A stretch of 64,000 bases of DNA. It comes from UBA1672 sp964587815 (lineage in GTDB: Bacteria > Pseudomonadota > Alphaproteobacteria > Micavibrionales > Micavibrionaceae). The stretch's first letter is position 1; the number at the start of each line of letters is the position of its first letter. The notes beneath the pieces were generated by a model. That model worked only from the letters and a program-made list of their open reading frames with translations. It ran no database searches and was not told where the DNA came from. A program made the translations under genes and the position numbers. The stretch spans positions 3,511 to 67,510 of the forward strand of contig CAZPMH010000012.1 in the NCBI GenBank assembly GCA_964587815.1, written 5' to 3'. Positions 17,160 through 24,878 of the stretch are shown here, one piece after another.

Positions 17160-17263
17160 CGGTTTTTATCTCTATTCCGTGATTTAAAACAGGTTATAGC
17201 GCATATCTGTGACTTTTTTCAAGGTCGTGATATTGGTTGCTCAACGCGTTTCACTCTCGATAT

Positions 17264-17692
17264 TTATCTGCGAAGTGTGTCAATCAGGTTTAGGTGTGAC
17301 TCAACATCAGGCAGGTTGCCGACGATGTTTTCGCTGTAAAGATCTCTGGTCAGGCGGAGTGACTCTTCCGGATCTTCGTCTTTGGTTAGTGCGATGACGC
17401 CTTCTACGTACTGGCGCGCCCGTTCGTCTCCTTGGATTTCCGGGTTGTCCAGCAACTCGTCTCTCAATGCCAAAGCTTGTTCGAACCTTTTAACGGGATC
17501 GTAGCTTAGTACTTCTGAGTCAATGCCGACAACGGCCTCATGAACCAAAGTTGTTAACTGGTTGACTTCCGGTGAATGTAGTGGGTTACCCATCACGACT
17601 CTGGAGGAGGGGAAGTCGAAAAAACGTTTTGCGACATCCGATAAGGCGTTATCGCCGAGTTTGTCCAAGGTTGATTGTTCTTTTTTGCTCAT
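17264..17692 (-). CDS. Hypothetical protein, tandem paralogue A
   Basis: Soluble protein of 142 residues, predicted helical, with no known motif. Its C-terminal half (RDELLDNPEIQGDERARQYV, then GVIALTKDEDPEESLRLTRDLY) matches the neighbour at 17721 over about 55 residues, so the two arose by tandem duplication. Family and role are unknown; the helical repeat-like pattern might be TPR-related, but that is a guess. It lies 28 bp after its paralogue, same strand, and is probably cotranscribed. Confidence 0.6.
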   Translation of the reverse strand: MSKKEQSTLDKLGDNALSDVAKRFFDFPSSRVVMGNPLHSPEVNQLTTLVHEAVVGIDSEVLSYDPVKRFEQALALRDELLDNPEIQGDERARQYVEGVIALTKDEDPEESLRLTRDLYSENIVGNLPDVESHLNLIDTLRR

Positions 17693-17720
17693 GATGTGTT
17701 CCTTTATGCCGTGGCATTTT

Positions 17721-18161
17721 TTATATGATAAGTTCGTTCGATGTTTCAGGTTCCGGCTCTTCGGGTTCGCCTTTATAGCTCGGGTCTAATGCATTGCCGT
17801 ATAATTCTATAGTTAATTTCAAGGACTCTTCAGGGCTTCCGTCATCGCTGATTGCGATCATACCTTTGACATATTCATGTGCCTGATGGTCTGCTTTGAT
17901 TGTCGGATCACTTAAAAGCGCGCTGCGATCCCGCATGACTTGAGCAAACAGATCAACGGCGGAATCGCACTCTCCGCTCTGATATTCAAGCATCGCGTTT
18001 TTAGCGCCTGATGTTAAATATCTTACGTCTTCGCGGTGGAAGCTTGCGTTATCGGATGGGTCGTGTCGCCCTGTTCCCTTAAAGAAACGTTGAGAAATAC
18101 CTTCGAACGTCGCGAGATCAATTCCGTTCACTGTTTTTGCCATTTTTTCAGCCCGTATCAT
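17721..18161 (-). CDS. Hypothetical protein, tandem paralogue B
   Basis: Soluble 146-residue protein similar to the product at 17264 in its C-terminal half: RDRSALLSDPTIKADHQAHE followed by YVKGMIAISDDGSPEESLKL. The shared core is the (E/D)xPEESL(R/K)LT element and the YV(E/K)G(V/I/M)IA stretch before it. The N-terminal halves differ, and this one has an acidic proline-rich tail. No ribosome site is evident for the ATG at 18161; an internal ATG at 18143 is possible. It lies between oxyR (43 bp away) and its paralogue. Confidence 0.58.
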   Translation of the reverse strand: MIRAEKMAKTVNGIDLATFEGISQRFFKGTGRHDPSDNASFHREDVRYLTSGAKNAMLEYQSGECDSAVDLFAQVMRDRSALLSDPTIKADHQAHEYVKGMIAISDDGSPEESLKLTIELYGNALDPSYKGEPEEPEPETSNELII

Positions 18162-18203
18162 TTTATTTTGTTAATCATTTAAATTATAATCAAGGATCAG
18201 ATA

Positions 18204-19094
18204 TTAGGCAAGAAAATCGCGGAATGCGTCATTTAAAGCTTCCAAATCACGTCGGATTGGGGTGTTTTCAAGCCATACCATACCGATTTGGCGGCTTGGT
18301 TTTTCTTTTTGTGCGAAGGGGATTAGTTTCACGCCCTTTGGCATGGTGGAATTTTTGACCACCATTTCGGGGAGGAGCGTGATGCCAAAGCCGTGGTCGA
18401 CCATTTGTATTAATGTCGGCAGGCTGGTCGCGCTGAACGTTTTTCGGCGTGCGGGGAGTTGTAATTTGCATGCGGAAAGCGCGTGATCGCGCAGGCAGTG
18501 TCCGTCTTCGATCAACAGTAATTCTTCAGGCTTTATGTCTTTAATCGTCAGGTTTTTCGGTGGCGTTCGATTTTTTGGTACGGCCAGATAGAAATCTTCG
18601 TTAAATAAGACATGTTTTTCTATGCCCTCTGTTGCATAGGGGAAGGCCATAATTGCGGCATCTATTTGGCGTTTGTGAAGGGATTCAACAATCCGTTCGC
18701 TGATATCTTCGAACAGCTCCAGATGAAGCTCGGGAAACTTATCATTGATATGCGGCAAAATTGTCGGGAGCAAGTAGGGGGCAATTGTCGGAATTAAGCC
18801 AAGGCGTAGGCTACCGCTTAGAGGGGCTTTTTGTTCCTGCGCGCTGGCGACAATTTTATCAACATCGATCAAGATGTCCCTTGCGCGTTTTGCGATGTCG
18901 CTGCCCAGGGGCGTAAGTGTAATTTTGCGCCCGTTGCGGTTGACCAGCTCCTGACCAAGGGTTTCTTCCAGCTCCTTTATTCCTGCACTTAAGGTTGATT
19001 GGGTGACGTTGCAAAAAGCTGCTGCATTGCTGAAAGAATTTTCATCTTCCAGGGCGGTCAAATATTCTAACTGTCTTAATTTAGGCCGTATCAT
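18204..19094 (-). CDS. oxyR: LysR-type hydrogen peroxide sensor OxyR
   Basis: Transcription factor that senses peroxide through two cysteines and activates antioxidant genes. The N-terminal winged helix (about 1-60) has FSNAAAFCNVTQSTLSAGIK. The regulatory domain contains EDGHCLRDHALSAC, with the two Cys nine residues apart, as in E. coli C199 and C208. Its divergent placement from ahpC, 142 bp between starts, is the classic OxyR target layout. The length of 296 is normal. Regulation of ahpC and its own gene through the shared intergenic region is inferred. Confidence 0.9.
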   Translation of the reverse strand: MIRPKLRQLEYLTALEDENSFSNAAAFCNVTQSTLSAGIKELEETLGQELVNRNGRKITLTPLGSDIAKRARDILIDVDKIVASAQEQKAPLSGSLRLGLIPTIAPYLLPTILPHINDKFPELHLELFEDISERIVESLHKRQIDAAIMAFPYATEGIEKHVLFNEDFYLAVPKNRTPPKNLTIKDIKPEELLLIEDGHCLRDHALSACKLQLPARRKTFSATSLPTLIQMVDHGFGITLLPEMVVKNSTMPKGVKLIPFAQKEKPSRQIGMVWLENTPIRRDLEALNDAFRDFLA

Positions 19095-19236
19095 AATTAT
19101 CGAAAAATATAGATTTATGTTGCATTTATCAATCGATTTTTTCGATATGATCTATCAATTTTATTCGTTTGTGTTTGCGCGCGAATCTATGCATTTTGTG
19201 TCCAACATTATCTTATAAACTTATGGAGACGAATAG
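19095..19236. promoter_or_regulatory. oxyR-ahpC divergent promoter region with candidate OxyR sites
   Basis: AT-rich divergent spacer. It contains ATCGA-N5-TCGAT at 19132-19146, overlapping GATA-N5-TATC at 19144-19156. The second dyad (GATATGATCTATC) resembles the ATAG...CTAT half-site spacing of OxyR boxes. These are eye-detected dyads; no footprint or matrix score is available. Confidence 0.5.
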
Positions 19237-19818
19237 ATGTTAGGTATAGGTGATCAACTGCCTGAATTTGAAGTAACAGGTGTTAAGCCGGGCTTTAACA
19301 AGCACGAAGAAAACGGCGAAAGCGCGTTTGAAACAATCACAGAAAAAAGTTTTGAAGGGAAGTGGAAGGTTATTTTCTTCTACCCTAAGGATTTCACATT
19401 TGTCTGCCCGACTGAAATTGTCGAGTTTGCAAAGTTGGATGAAGAATTTGCAGATCGCGATGCGGTCGTTCTTGGCGGTTCAACTGACAATGAATTTTGT
19501 AAATTGGCGTGGCGCCGTGAACATGCTGACCTTCGCGGATTGAAGCAATGGTCATTTGCCGATACGACAGGATCATTGGTTGATGGTTTGGGTGTTCGTG
19601 ATGCGCAAGCGGGCGTTGCGTTGCGCGCGACATATATTGTTGATCCGCATGGCGTTATTCAGCACGTGGCCGTTAACGGTTTGAATGTTGGTCGTAATCC
19701 AAAAGAAACGTTGCGTATCTTAGATGCGTTACAATCTGATGAGTTGTGCCCCTGTAACCGCCCTGTTGGTGGTGACACAATCGATGTTATTGCAGAAGCG
19801 ACAAAGATTGCTGCTTAA
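19237..19818 (+). CDS. ahpC: Alkyl hydroperoxide reductase C, 2-Cys peroxiredoxin
   Basis: Reduces peroxides with a peroxidatic Cys and a resolving Cys. The 193-residue chain shows FYPKDFTFVCPTE (peroxidatic Cys at about residue 53) and DELCPCNRP near the C-terminus (resolving Cys). GGSTDNEFCKLAWR lies between them. This AhpC class pairs with AhpD, encoded two genes downstream, rather than with AhpF. GGAG eight to ten bases upstream supports the start. It is likely under OxyR control. Confidence 0.94.
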   Translation: MLGIGDQLPEFEVTGVKPGFNKHEENGESAFETITEKSFEGKWKVIFFYPKDFTFVCPTEIVEFAKLDEEFADRDAVVLGGSTDNEFCKLAWRREHADLRGLKQWSFADTTGSLVDGLGVRDAQAGVALRATYIVDPHGVIQHVAVNGLNVGRNPKETLRILDALQSDELCPCNRPVGGDTIDVIAEATKIAA

Positions 19819-19830
19819 CTTATTTGGCAG

Positions 19831-19866
19831 GGAAGGGCAAAGCTGTCCTTCCTCGCCCTCTGTTTT
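19831..19866 (+). terminator. Hairpin after ahpC, attenuator-like
   Basis: GGAAGGGCA / TGTCCTTCC (19831-19839 and 19844-19852) forms a 9-bp stem with one G-U pair and a 4-base loop. An alternative AGGGC/GCCCT pairing (19834-19838 with 19855-19859) would be followed closely by TGTTTTT. The alternatives exclude each other. Partial termination here would make ahpC more abundant than the downstream genes. This is an inference from folding by eye. Confidence 0.45.
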
Positions 19867-19888
19867 TAACCCTTTATGAGGTCTTTTC

Positions 19889-20491
19889 ATGAACGTTCGT
19901 GATGCAATTTCCAAACGCCGCGCCGTTAAGCATTTTGATGCTGGCCACGTTATGGCGGAAGATGATTTTAAGGCCTTGATTGAAACGGCTTTGCTTTCAC
20001 CAAGCTCCTTTAATTTACAGCACTGGCGTTTTGTTCGCGTTCGTGATGATGAAAAGCGGGCAGAGATACGAGCGGCCGCGTGGGATCAGGCGCAAGTAAC
20101 AGAAGCCTCAGAGTTACTCGTGTTGTGTGCGGATTTGGCTGCGTGGAAAAATGATGCCGCGTATGTTTGGCGAGATGCCCCCGCAGAGGTTTCGGAGCTT
20201 ATGCAATCTATGATCGGGCCTTTTTATGAGGGGAAAGATCAGCTGCAGCGTGATGAGGCGCTGCGCTCTGTCGGCATTATCTCTCAAACGCTAATGTTGG
20301 CTGCGCAGGAGATTGGGTATGATACGTGCCCGATGATCGGGTTTGATGCAGATAAGGTTGCTGAGATTATCAATCTTCCCGAAGATCACATTATCGGCAT
20401 GATTATTACGCTCGGTAAACGCTCAAAAGAGCCGTTTGAGCATGGCGGACGCCTTTCTTATGAGAAGGCTTTGGTCGAGAACGAATTTTAA
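19889..20491 (+). CDS. Nitroreductase family flavoprotein
   Basis: FMN-dependent NAD(P)H oxidoreductase fold of 200 residues. The start VRDAISKRRAVKHFDAGHVM is the FMN-phosphate binding Arg cluster typical of the family. LSPSSFNLQHWRFVRV gives the second FMN contact, and late GMIITLGKRSKEP is also characteristic. It lies between ahpC and ahpD in the same orientation, so it probably works in oxidative or electrophile stress. The physiological substrate is unknown. Confidence 0.85.
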   Translation: MNVRDAISKRRAVKHFDAGHVMAEDDFKALIETALLSPSSFNLQHWRFVRVRDDEKRAEIRAAAWDQAQVTEASELLVLCADLAAWKNDAAYVWRDAPAEVSELMQSMIGPFYEGKDQLQRDEALRSVGIISQTLMLAAQEIGYDTCPMIGFDADKVAEIINLPEDHIIGMIITLGKRSKEPFEHGGRLSYEKALVENEF

Positions 20492-20521
20492 TTAATACAC
20501 ACTGAAAAAGAGGAGTAGATT

Positions 20522-21079
20522 ATGTCACTTTCTGAATTAAAGAATAAAATTCCTGATTATGCGAAGGACATTAAGTTGAACCTGTCGTCTTTGGCGAATG
20601 AAGAGGTTTTGGATGAAACGCGCCTTTGGGGGACGTTTTTATCCTGTGCTATGGCGCTTGGTAATGCCGACGTTATTGCCGCGGTTGAGGCTGAGGCTTC
20701 TGAACATCTTTCTGAGGCTGATCAAAAGGGTGCGAAGGCCGCCGCGTCAATTATGGCGATGAATAATATTTATTATCGCTTTGTACATATTTCATCGAAT
20801 AAGGAATATGGCACGTTGCCGGCCAAGCTGCGCATGAATGTTATTGCAAACCACGGCGTTGATAAGGCGAATTTTGAGCTGTGGTCGTTGGCGGTTTCTG
20901 CGATTAACGGCTGTGGTATGTGTATTGATGCTCATGAAGCTGAGTTGAAGAAACACGGTGTGAGCGCGACTGAAATTCAAGCCTCTGTTCGTATTGCGTC
21001 TGTTTTGCACGCTGTGGCGGCGACATTGGATGCAGAAGCTGCATTGAATGGTGATGCTGAGCTTGCAGCTGCGGCTTAA
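20522..21079 (+). CDS. ahpD: Alkyl hydroperoxidase AhpD
   Basis: Thiol reductant partner of AhpC, of the carboxymuconolactone decarboxylase fold. The active motif NGCGMCIDAHEAELKKHG has the CxxC pair (CGMC) and the His three residues on that relays protons. The helix SVRIASVLHAVAATLDAEAA is also family-typical. The length of 185 is normal. GAGGAG before the ATG supports the start. It is the last gene of the operon; a strong terminator follows at 21106. Confidence 0.9.
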   Translation: MSLSELKNKIPDYAKDIKLNLSSLANEEVLDETRLWGTFLSCAMALGNADVIAAVEAEASEHLSEADQKGAKAAASIMAMNNIYYRFVHISSNKEYGTLPAKLRMNVIANHGVDKANFELWSLAVSAINGCGMCIDAHEAELKKHGVSATEIQASVRIASVLHAVAATLDAEAALNGDAELAAAA

Positions 21080-21105
21080 GCAATTAAACCGAAATACCTA
21101 ACGAG

Positions 21106-21135
21106 CGCGCTGACATGATTGTTAGCGCGTTTTTT
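21106..21135 (+). terminator. Rho-independent terminator after ahpD
   Basis: CGCGCTGAC (21106-21114) pairs with GTTAGCGCG (21121-21129), with one G-U, leaving a 6-base loop and a run of six T at 21130-21135. It ends the ahpC operon. Confidence 0.85.
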
Positions 21136-21173
21136 ATTGATTTATTTAAGGCTTTTGGGTCAAAGTTAATCTG

Positions 21174-21920
21174 ATGAAAGATACTTTTGATAAATCTGGC
21201 GGATTGAAAAGCGAATTGGGTGCGGAGGAAGACGTCTTTGTGCGCGCATACAGGAATTTTGGTGCGTTGCGGGTTAAAGATATTGTCTGGGGCGTTTATT
21301 CCCAAGAAACAGGTGATAAGTATTTTGTAAAACGTGCAACACCCGGTGAAATTGAAATGACCGAGCGTGCTTCTGCTTTTGAGTTGCCTGAAGACTCTAA
21401 CCTCGTGTTACCACATATGCTTGATACAGGAGAAATATTTTCAGAAATATCAGCTGACGATTTTCCTGTCTCAGGTAGAGACCCTCACCATACTGACCTT
21501 CTGGTTACTAAGGGGCATCCACTTCCGTTTTTGTATCGTGATTTCATTCCTCCGACACTCGGGAATCTGACGCAGGAACAGTGGCAAGGGGAGGATGGAT
21601 TTCCTTTACCGTTGCGCGGTCAACCGATGACGAATGCTGAATTGGCGTTATTGAGGCGCGATGTTACGTCTTTAAATGAAGCGGGAATTTTTAATCACGA
21701 CTTTGGCAGCAACTTATTTGTTCAAAGGGAAGAGGATGGCATGTTAAAATTTTATGCTATTGACTTTGAACCGCATGTTTTTAATGCCACAGCGCCTGAG
21801 GGGGTATTTGAGGATGTTGATCATCTCGATTCACTCTTTGGGCGTCTTCGGGCAAAGGCTCCTGAGTTGTTTGCAGATGATGAGACCGGGCCAAATGTAG
21901 GTTTTTTACCCGGGTTTTAA
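21174..21920 (+). CDS. Kinase-fold-like hypothetical protein, 248 aa
   Basis: I do not recognise a named family. Several features hint at a small protein-kinase or APH fold: YFVKR and an EMTERAS helix near the N-terminus (Lys/Glu pair positions), NHDFGSNLFV at residues 174-182 like a catalytic loop (Asp176, Asn180), and FYAIDFE with Asp197 like the metal-binding DFG. The Asp-Asn spacing is one shorter than in standard kinases, so the match is tentative. No membrane segment is seen. It follows the ahpD terminator and its end overlaps the convergent mscS gene by 4 bp. Confidence 0.55.
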   Translation: MKDTFDKSGGLKSELGAEEDVFVRAYRNFGALRVKDIVWGVYSQETGDKYFVKRATPGEIEMTERASAFELPEDSNLVLPHMLDTGEIFSEISADDFPVSGRDPHHTDLLVTKGHPLPFLYRDFIPPTLGNLTQEQWQGEDGFPLPLRGQPMTNAELALLRRDVTSLNEAGIFNHDFGSNLFVQREEDGMLKFYAIDFEPHVFNATAPEGVFEDVDHLDSLFGRLRAKAPELFADDETGPNVGFLPGF

Positions 21921-23359
21921 TCCTTTGCTTTTTTTTGCTGTTTTTTCTTTTCTTCTTTTGCAGCACCTTGTTCTTCCGGTTGTTGCTCGGTTTCAGCTTC
22001 GATGGTTGGATCAGGATTGTGGATATAGACTTCACGATGCGGGTAGGGGATTTCAATGCCATGCTTTTTAAACCCGTCCCATAAAGCAAGGAGGACTGCG
22101 CCGCGGACGTTGGTCAGGCCGTTTTGCGCGTCTTTAATCCAGAAGCGCAGTGTGAAGTTGATCGAGCTGTCGCCAAAGTCTGTAATCCAACAAACGGGGG
22201 TTGGGTTTGACAGAACACGTTTTGGTGCCTGGCAGGCTTCTATCGCGATTTTGATTACTTCGTGCGGGTCGGATTTGTAATGCACGCCGAAGGGGACGCT
22301 GATGCGGATTAAATCGTTACCATGGTTCCAGTTGACCACGCGCTGGGTGATGAATTCTTCATTCGGTATAAGGAAAGACTTATTATCGCGCGTTACAATT
22401 TCGGTGTAGCGTGCGGCCATATTGTTGACCCAGCCGAACGTGCCATTTTCAAGTTCGATTACGTCGCCCGGTTCGATGGAGCGGTCAATCAAAAGGAGCA
22501 TGCCCGCGAACAGGTTTGAAATTCCCTTTTGCAGGCCGAAACCAATACCCAAACCGATCGCGCCACCAAAGACGGCGAAGAGGGATAAATCTATGCCTGA
22601 ACTGGTCACACCAATGAGTAAGGCCACGACGATGAGCACAACGCGAATTATTTTTGCGATCAGCACTTGAGAAGAGCGGGTGAGCCCCGTTGCCTTCAAA
22701 ACGCGACGTTCCGCAAACGATGATACAAATGTTGCGAAGTAAAGGAGTATAAAGAGATAGAAGATGCTTTTGATAACAACCAACGCTGATAAACGGAAGT
22801 TACCAATGGCAAAGCCGATTGCATCAAGCGTTTCCATTGCGGTATCGAGCATATTGAAGATCGACAAGGCGGCTACGGCCCAGATTCCGAATGCGAAAAT
22901 ATTTCGCACGGCGCTGTTATCAATGAATTGCACCATTATTCGAATGACAATCCAGGCGAAAAGGACTTTCATCATGCCATTGACCAGTGCAACGTCTACG
23001 CCCACAATTTTGGAACTGGCAATATTTGTGATCGCAAAGATGACGATTAGCGTCAGGAGGGGGTAAAGCAGGCGACGGATATTATTTGCAACGCGCTTTG
23101 CCCGGCTGGGAAGGTCGGTTTGTTCGATGTAATCTGATAGTTTGTTCTTAAAAGACCGATAAAGAATAAAGGCCAAGACAAAAGACGACACAATAATAAC
23201 CGCTTGGTATATCGTGTTTGGTTGGATTATGTAATTTGTGCTCCACTCAAGCGCTTGGTCAAATGCGCCGATAAAATCGTAAGTGAACGGATCGAAAGTG
23301 CTTAGGCTTTCAATTGCGAGTTCATCTGAGGGAGATTCTTGGGAACTTTCTTCTGCCAT
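21917..23359 (-). CDS. MscS-family mechanosensitive ion channel
   Basis: Inner-membrane channel that opens on hypo-osmotic stress. About 6-7 hydrophobic segments lie in residues 45-285, followed by the pore helix and beta domain. FGGAIGLGIGFGLQKGISNL is the Gly/Ala-rich TM3 of MscS, then IDRSIEPGDVIELEN and GWVNNMAARYTEIVTRDNK are the signature beta-domain stretches. The tail is Gln/Lys/Glu-rich. The length of 480 makes it a mid-size MscS with extra N-terminal helices. The ATG at 23359 is preferred to an in-frame TTG at 23395. Confidence 0.9.
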   Translation of the reverse strand: MAEESSQESPSDELAIESLSTFDPFTYDFIGAFDQALEWSTNYIIQPNTIYQAVIIVSSFVLAFILYRSFKNKLSDYIEQTDLPSRAKRVANNIRRLLYPLLTLIVIFAITNIASSKIVGVDVALVNGMMKVLFAWIVIRIMVQFIDNSAVRNIFAFGIWAVAALSIFNMLDTAMETLDAIGFAIGNFRLSALVVIKSIFYLFILLYFATFVSSFAERRVLKATGLTRSSQVLIAKIIRVVLIVVALLIGVTSSGIDLSLFAVFGGAIGLGIGFGLQKGISNLFAGMLLLIDRSIEPGDVIELENGTFGWVNNMAARYTEIVTRDNKSFLIPNEEFITQRVVNWNHGNDLIRISVPFGVHYKSDPHEVIKIAIEACQAPKRVLSNPTPVCWITDFGDSSINFTLRFWIKDAQNGLTNVRGAVLLALWDGFKKHGIEIPYPHREVYIHNPDPTIEAETEQQPEEQGAAKEEKKKQQKKAKD

Positions 23360-23433
23360 AGGTGTTAGGGTACTTGATTTTGGTAGTGAGGCCAATAGGA
23401 TATACGAGCTTTATAACAGGATAGGAGTGCGAA

Positions 23434-23895
23434 ATGTCGATGGAATATTTACATACAATGGTTCGGGTGGAAGATTTAGATGCTTCGCTTGATTTTTATT
23501 GCGGAAAATTCGGCCTTGTTGAAATTAGCAGAAAAGATCATGAGCAGGGGCGTTTTACACTCGTATTTTTGGCCGCGCCGAATGATGTTGAGGCTGCTAA
23601 AGAGAAAAAAGCGCCGATGGTGGAGCTGACGTATAATTGGCCGGATGAAGATGGTAAGGGTGAAGCCTATGACGGTGGGCGTAATTTTGGTCATCTCGCA
23701 TATCGTGTCGATAATATTTATGAGACATGCCAGAAATTGATGGATGCAGGTGTGACAATTAACAGGCCGCCACGTGACGGGTATATGGCGTTTATCCGCT
23801 CGCCTGATAATATTTCGATTGAGCTGTTACAGCGAGGAGATTCGCTTGAGCCGCAAGAGCCGTGGGCGAGTATGGAGAATACAGGAACGTGGTGA
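23434..23895 (+). CDS. gloA: Lactoylglutathione lyase (glyoxalase I)
   Basis: Converts the hemithioacetal of methylglyoxal and glutathione to S-lactoylglutathione. The vicinal-oxygen-chelate fold shows LHTMVRVEDLDASLDFY (metal His), VELTYNW (metal Glu), GHLAYRVDNIYETC (His) and ISIELLQRG (Glu). The length of 153 is close to the usual 135-145, with a short tail. It has its own start with AGGAG upstream. It is divergent from mscS and convergent with the TetR gene, and a shared hairpin follows. Confidence 0.92.
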   Translation: MSMEYLHTMVRVEDLDASLDFYCGKFGLVEISRKDHEQGRFTLVFLAAPNDVEAAKEKKAPMVELTYNWPDEDGKGEAYDGGRNFGHLAYRVDNIYETCQKLMDAGVTINRPPRDGYMAFIRSPDNISIELLQRGDSLEPQEPWASMENTGTW

Positions 23896-23919
23896 TTTAA
23901 CGGGCCTGCTGTTATTAAA

Positions 23920-23950
23920 AAAGGCGCTTTGATGAGCGCCTTTAATTTTT
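23920..23950. terminator. Bidirectional terminator between gloA and tetR-type gene
   Basis: AAAGGCGCT (23920-23928) pairs with AGCGCCTTT (23935-23943) across a 6-base loop. It is followed by AATTTTT on the plus strand and preceded by an A-run that reads as T on the minus strand. It can end both convergent genes. Confidence 0.8.
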
Positions 23951-24549
23951 TATTCGTTTGCACTTTCAGGTGCGAGTATTTTGATGGCCTCATCTGGGTA
24001 TGTTTCACGGAAATCATCATTTAAATCATTTGAATGCGCCATCAAGCGGAAAAAGATCGGGCCGCATAAGATGTCGATTACCAGTTTCGGGCTGATGTCT
24101 TCCCTGAATTCACCGTTTTTCTGGCCTTCTTCGATAGAGTAGCGGATTGCGTCCATCAGCGGGTCGAGAAGATTGTCGCGGAAAATCTGTAAGGAGACTT
24201 CGCTTGCTTGTGCTTCGCTGAAAAGCTGAGCGATGGTCTGGCCGTTATTGCTGTCTACCAAGCGGATCAGCTTGTCGAGCTGCATTGTGATGGCTTCTTT
24301 ATGACTGCTCGCCGTTGGAAGAGGGGTCTGCATGCCAGGCTGGTTGGCAAGCGCATCCATCACAACGGCTGTTTTATTTGGCCACCAGCGATAAATTGTC
24401 GTCTTACCAACCTTTGCTTTTTTAGCAATTGATTCGATGCTGAGTTCTTGAACAGAGGTTTGCAACAAAAGTTTGTTGGTTGCGTTTAAAATCGCCTTGC
24501 GTGATTTCTCGCTGCGTGGGCGGCCTTTTTTTGCTGTTGCTTCTGCCAT
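23950..24549 (-). CDS. TetR/AcrR-family transcriptional regulator
   Basis: Repressor of 199 residues. The N-terminal DNA-binding domain (about 10-60) reads RPRSEKSRKAILNATNKLLL, then IESIAKKAKVGKTTIYRWW, the canonical TetR helix-turn-helix. The ligand domain is typical of the TetR_C class seen in RutR/AcrR-like proteins. No drug pump is adjacent. Its own upstream region has GAACGTTC (24594-24601), a possible self-operator. Ligand and targets are unknown; the His-rich outer-membrane gene at 24879 is the nearest candidate target. Confidence 0.88.
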   Translation of the reverse strand: MAEATAKKGRPRSEKSRKAILNATNKLLLQTSVQELSIESIAKKAKVGKTTIYRWWPNKTAVVMDALANQPGMQTPLPTASSHKEAITMQLDKLIRLVDSNNGQTIAQLFSEAQASEVSLQIFRDNLLDPLMDAIRYSIEEGQKNGEFREDISPKLVIDILCGPIFFRLMAHSNDLNDDFRETYPDEAIKILAPESANE

Positions 24550-24878
24550 TTCGATCTTCCTTATCCCTGCCGTTAAACGGAATGTTATTTTATGAACGTT
24601 CTGATTTCTGCGTGCCTACTGACACAGTTACCACACACGTACAGCTTCATACCCCGTTTTTGTACATAATCGTTTCGTATTGAATGTATAATTTATGCCG
24701 TATTTTTACGGTTTTGACAAGAGTTAGGCTGTTTTTTTTTGTGGGGCGCGTTTCATAATTTTAAAGGCTATTTATTTCAGTGCTTTATGTGATTTTAGTA
24801 ATGTTTCGCTTTTGCGATACGAATCGAAACGCACCCAAAAATTATCGGGTGCGCATCATGTTTTTCCGTCTTTTTAGA
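24550..24878. other. Non-coding spacer, 329 bp, before the TetR gene
   Basis: AT-rich stretch with no convincing ORF. It holds the palindrome GAACGTTC at 24594-24601, 45 bp before the TetR gene start. A 7-bp hairpin CGCACCC...GGGTGCG (24830-24836 with 24847-24853) sits just past the end of the outer-membrane protein gene and may be its weak terminator. I see no RNA gene in it. Confidence 0.5.
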
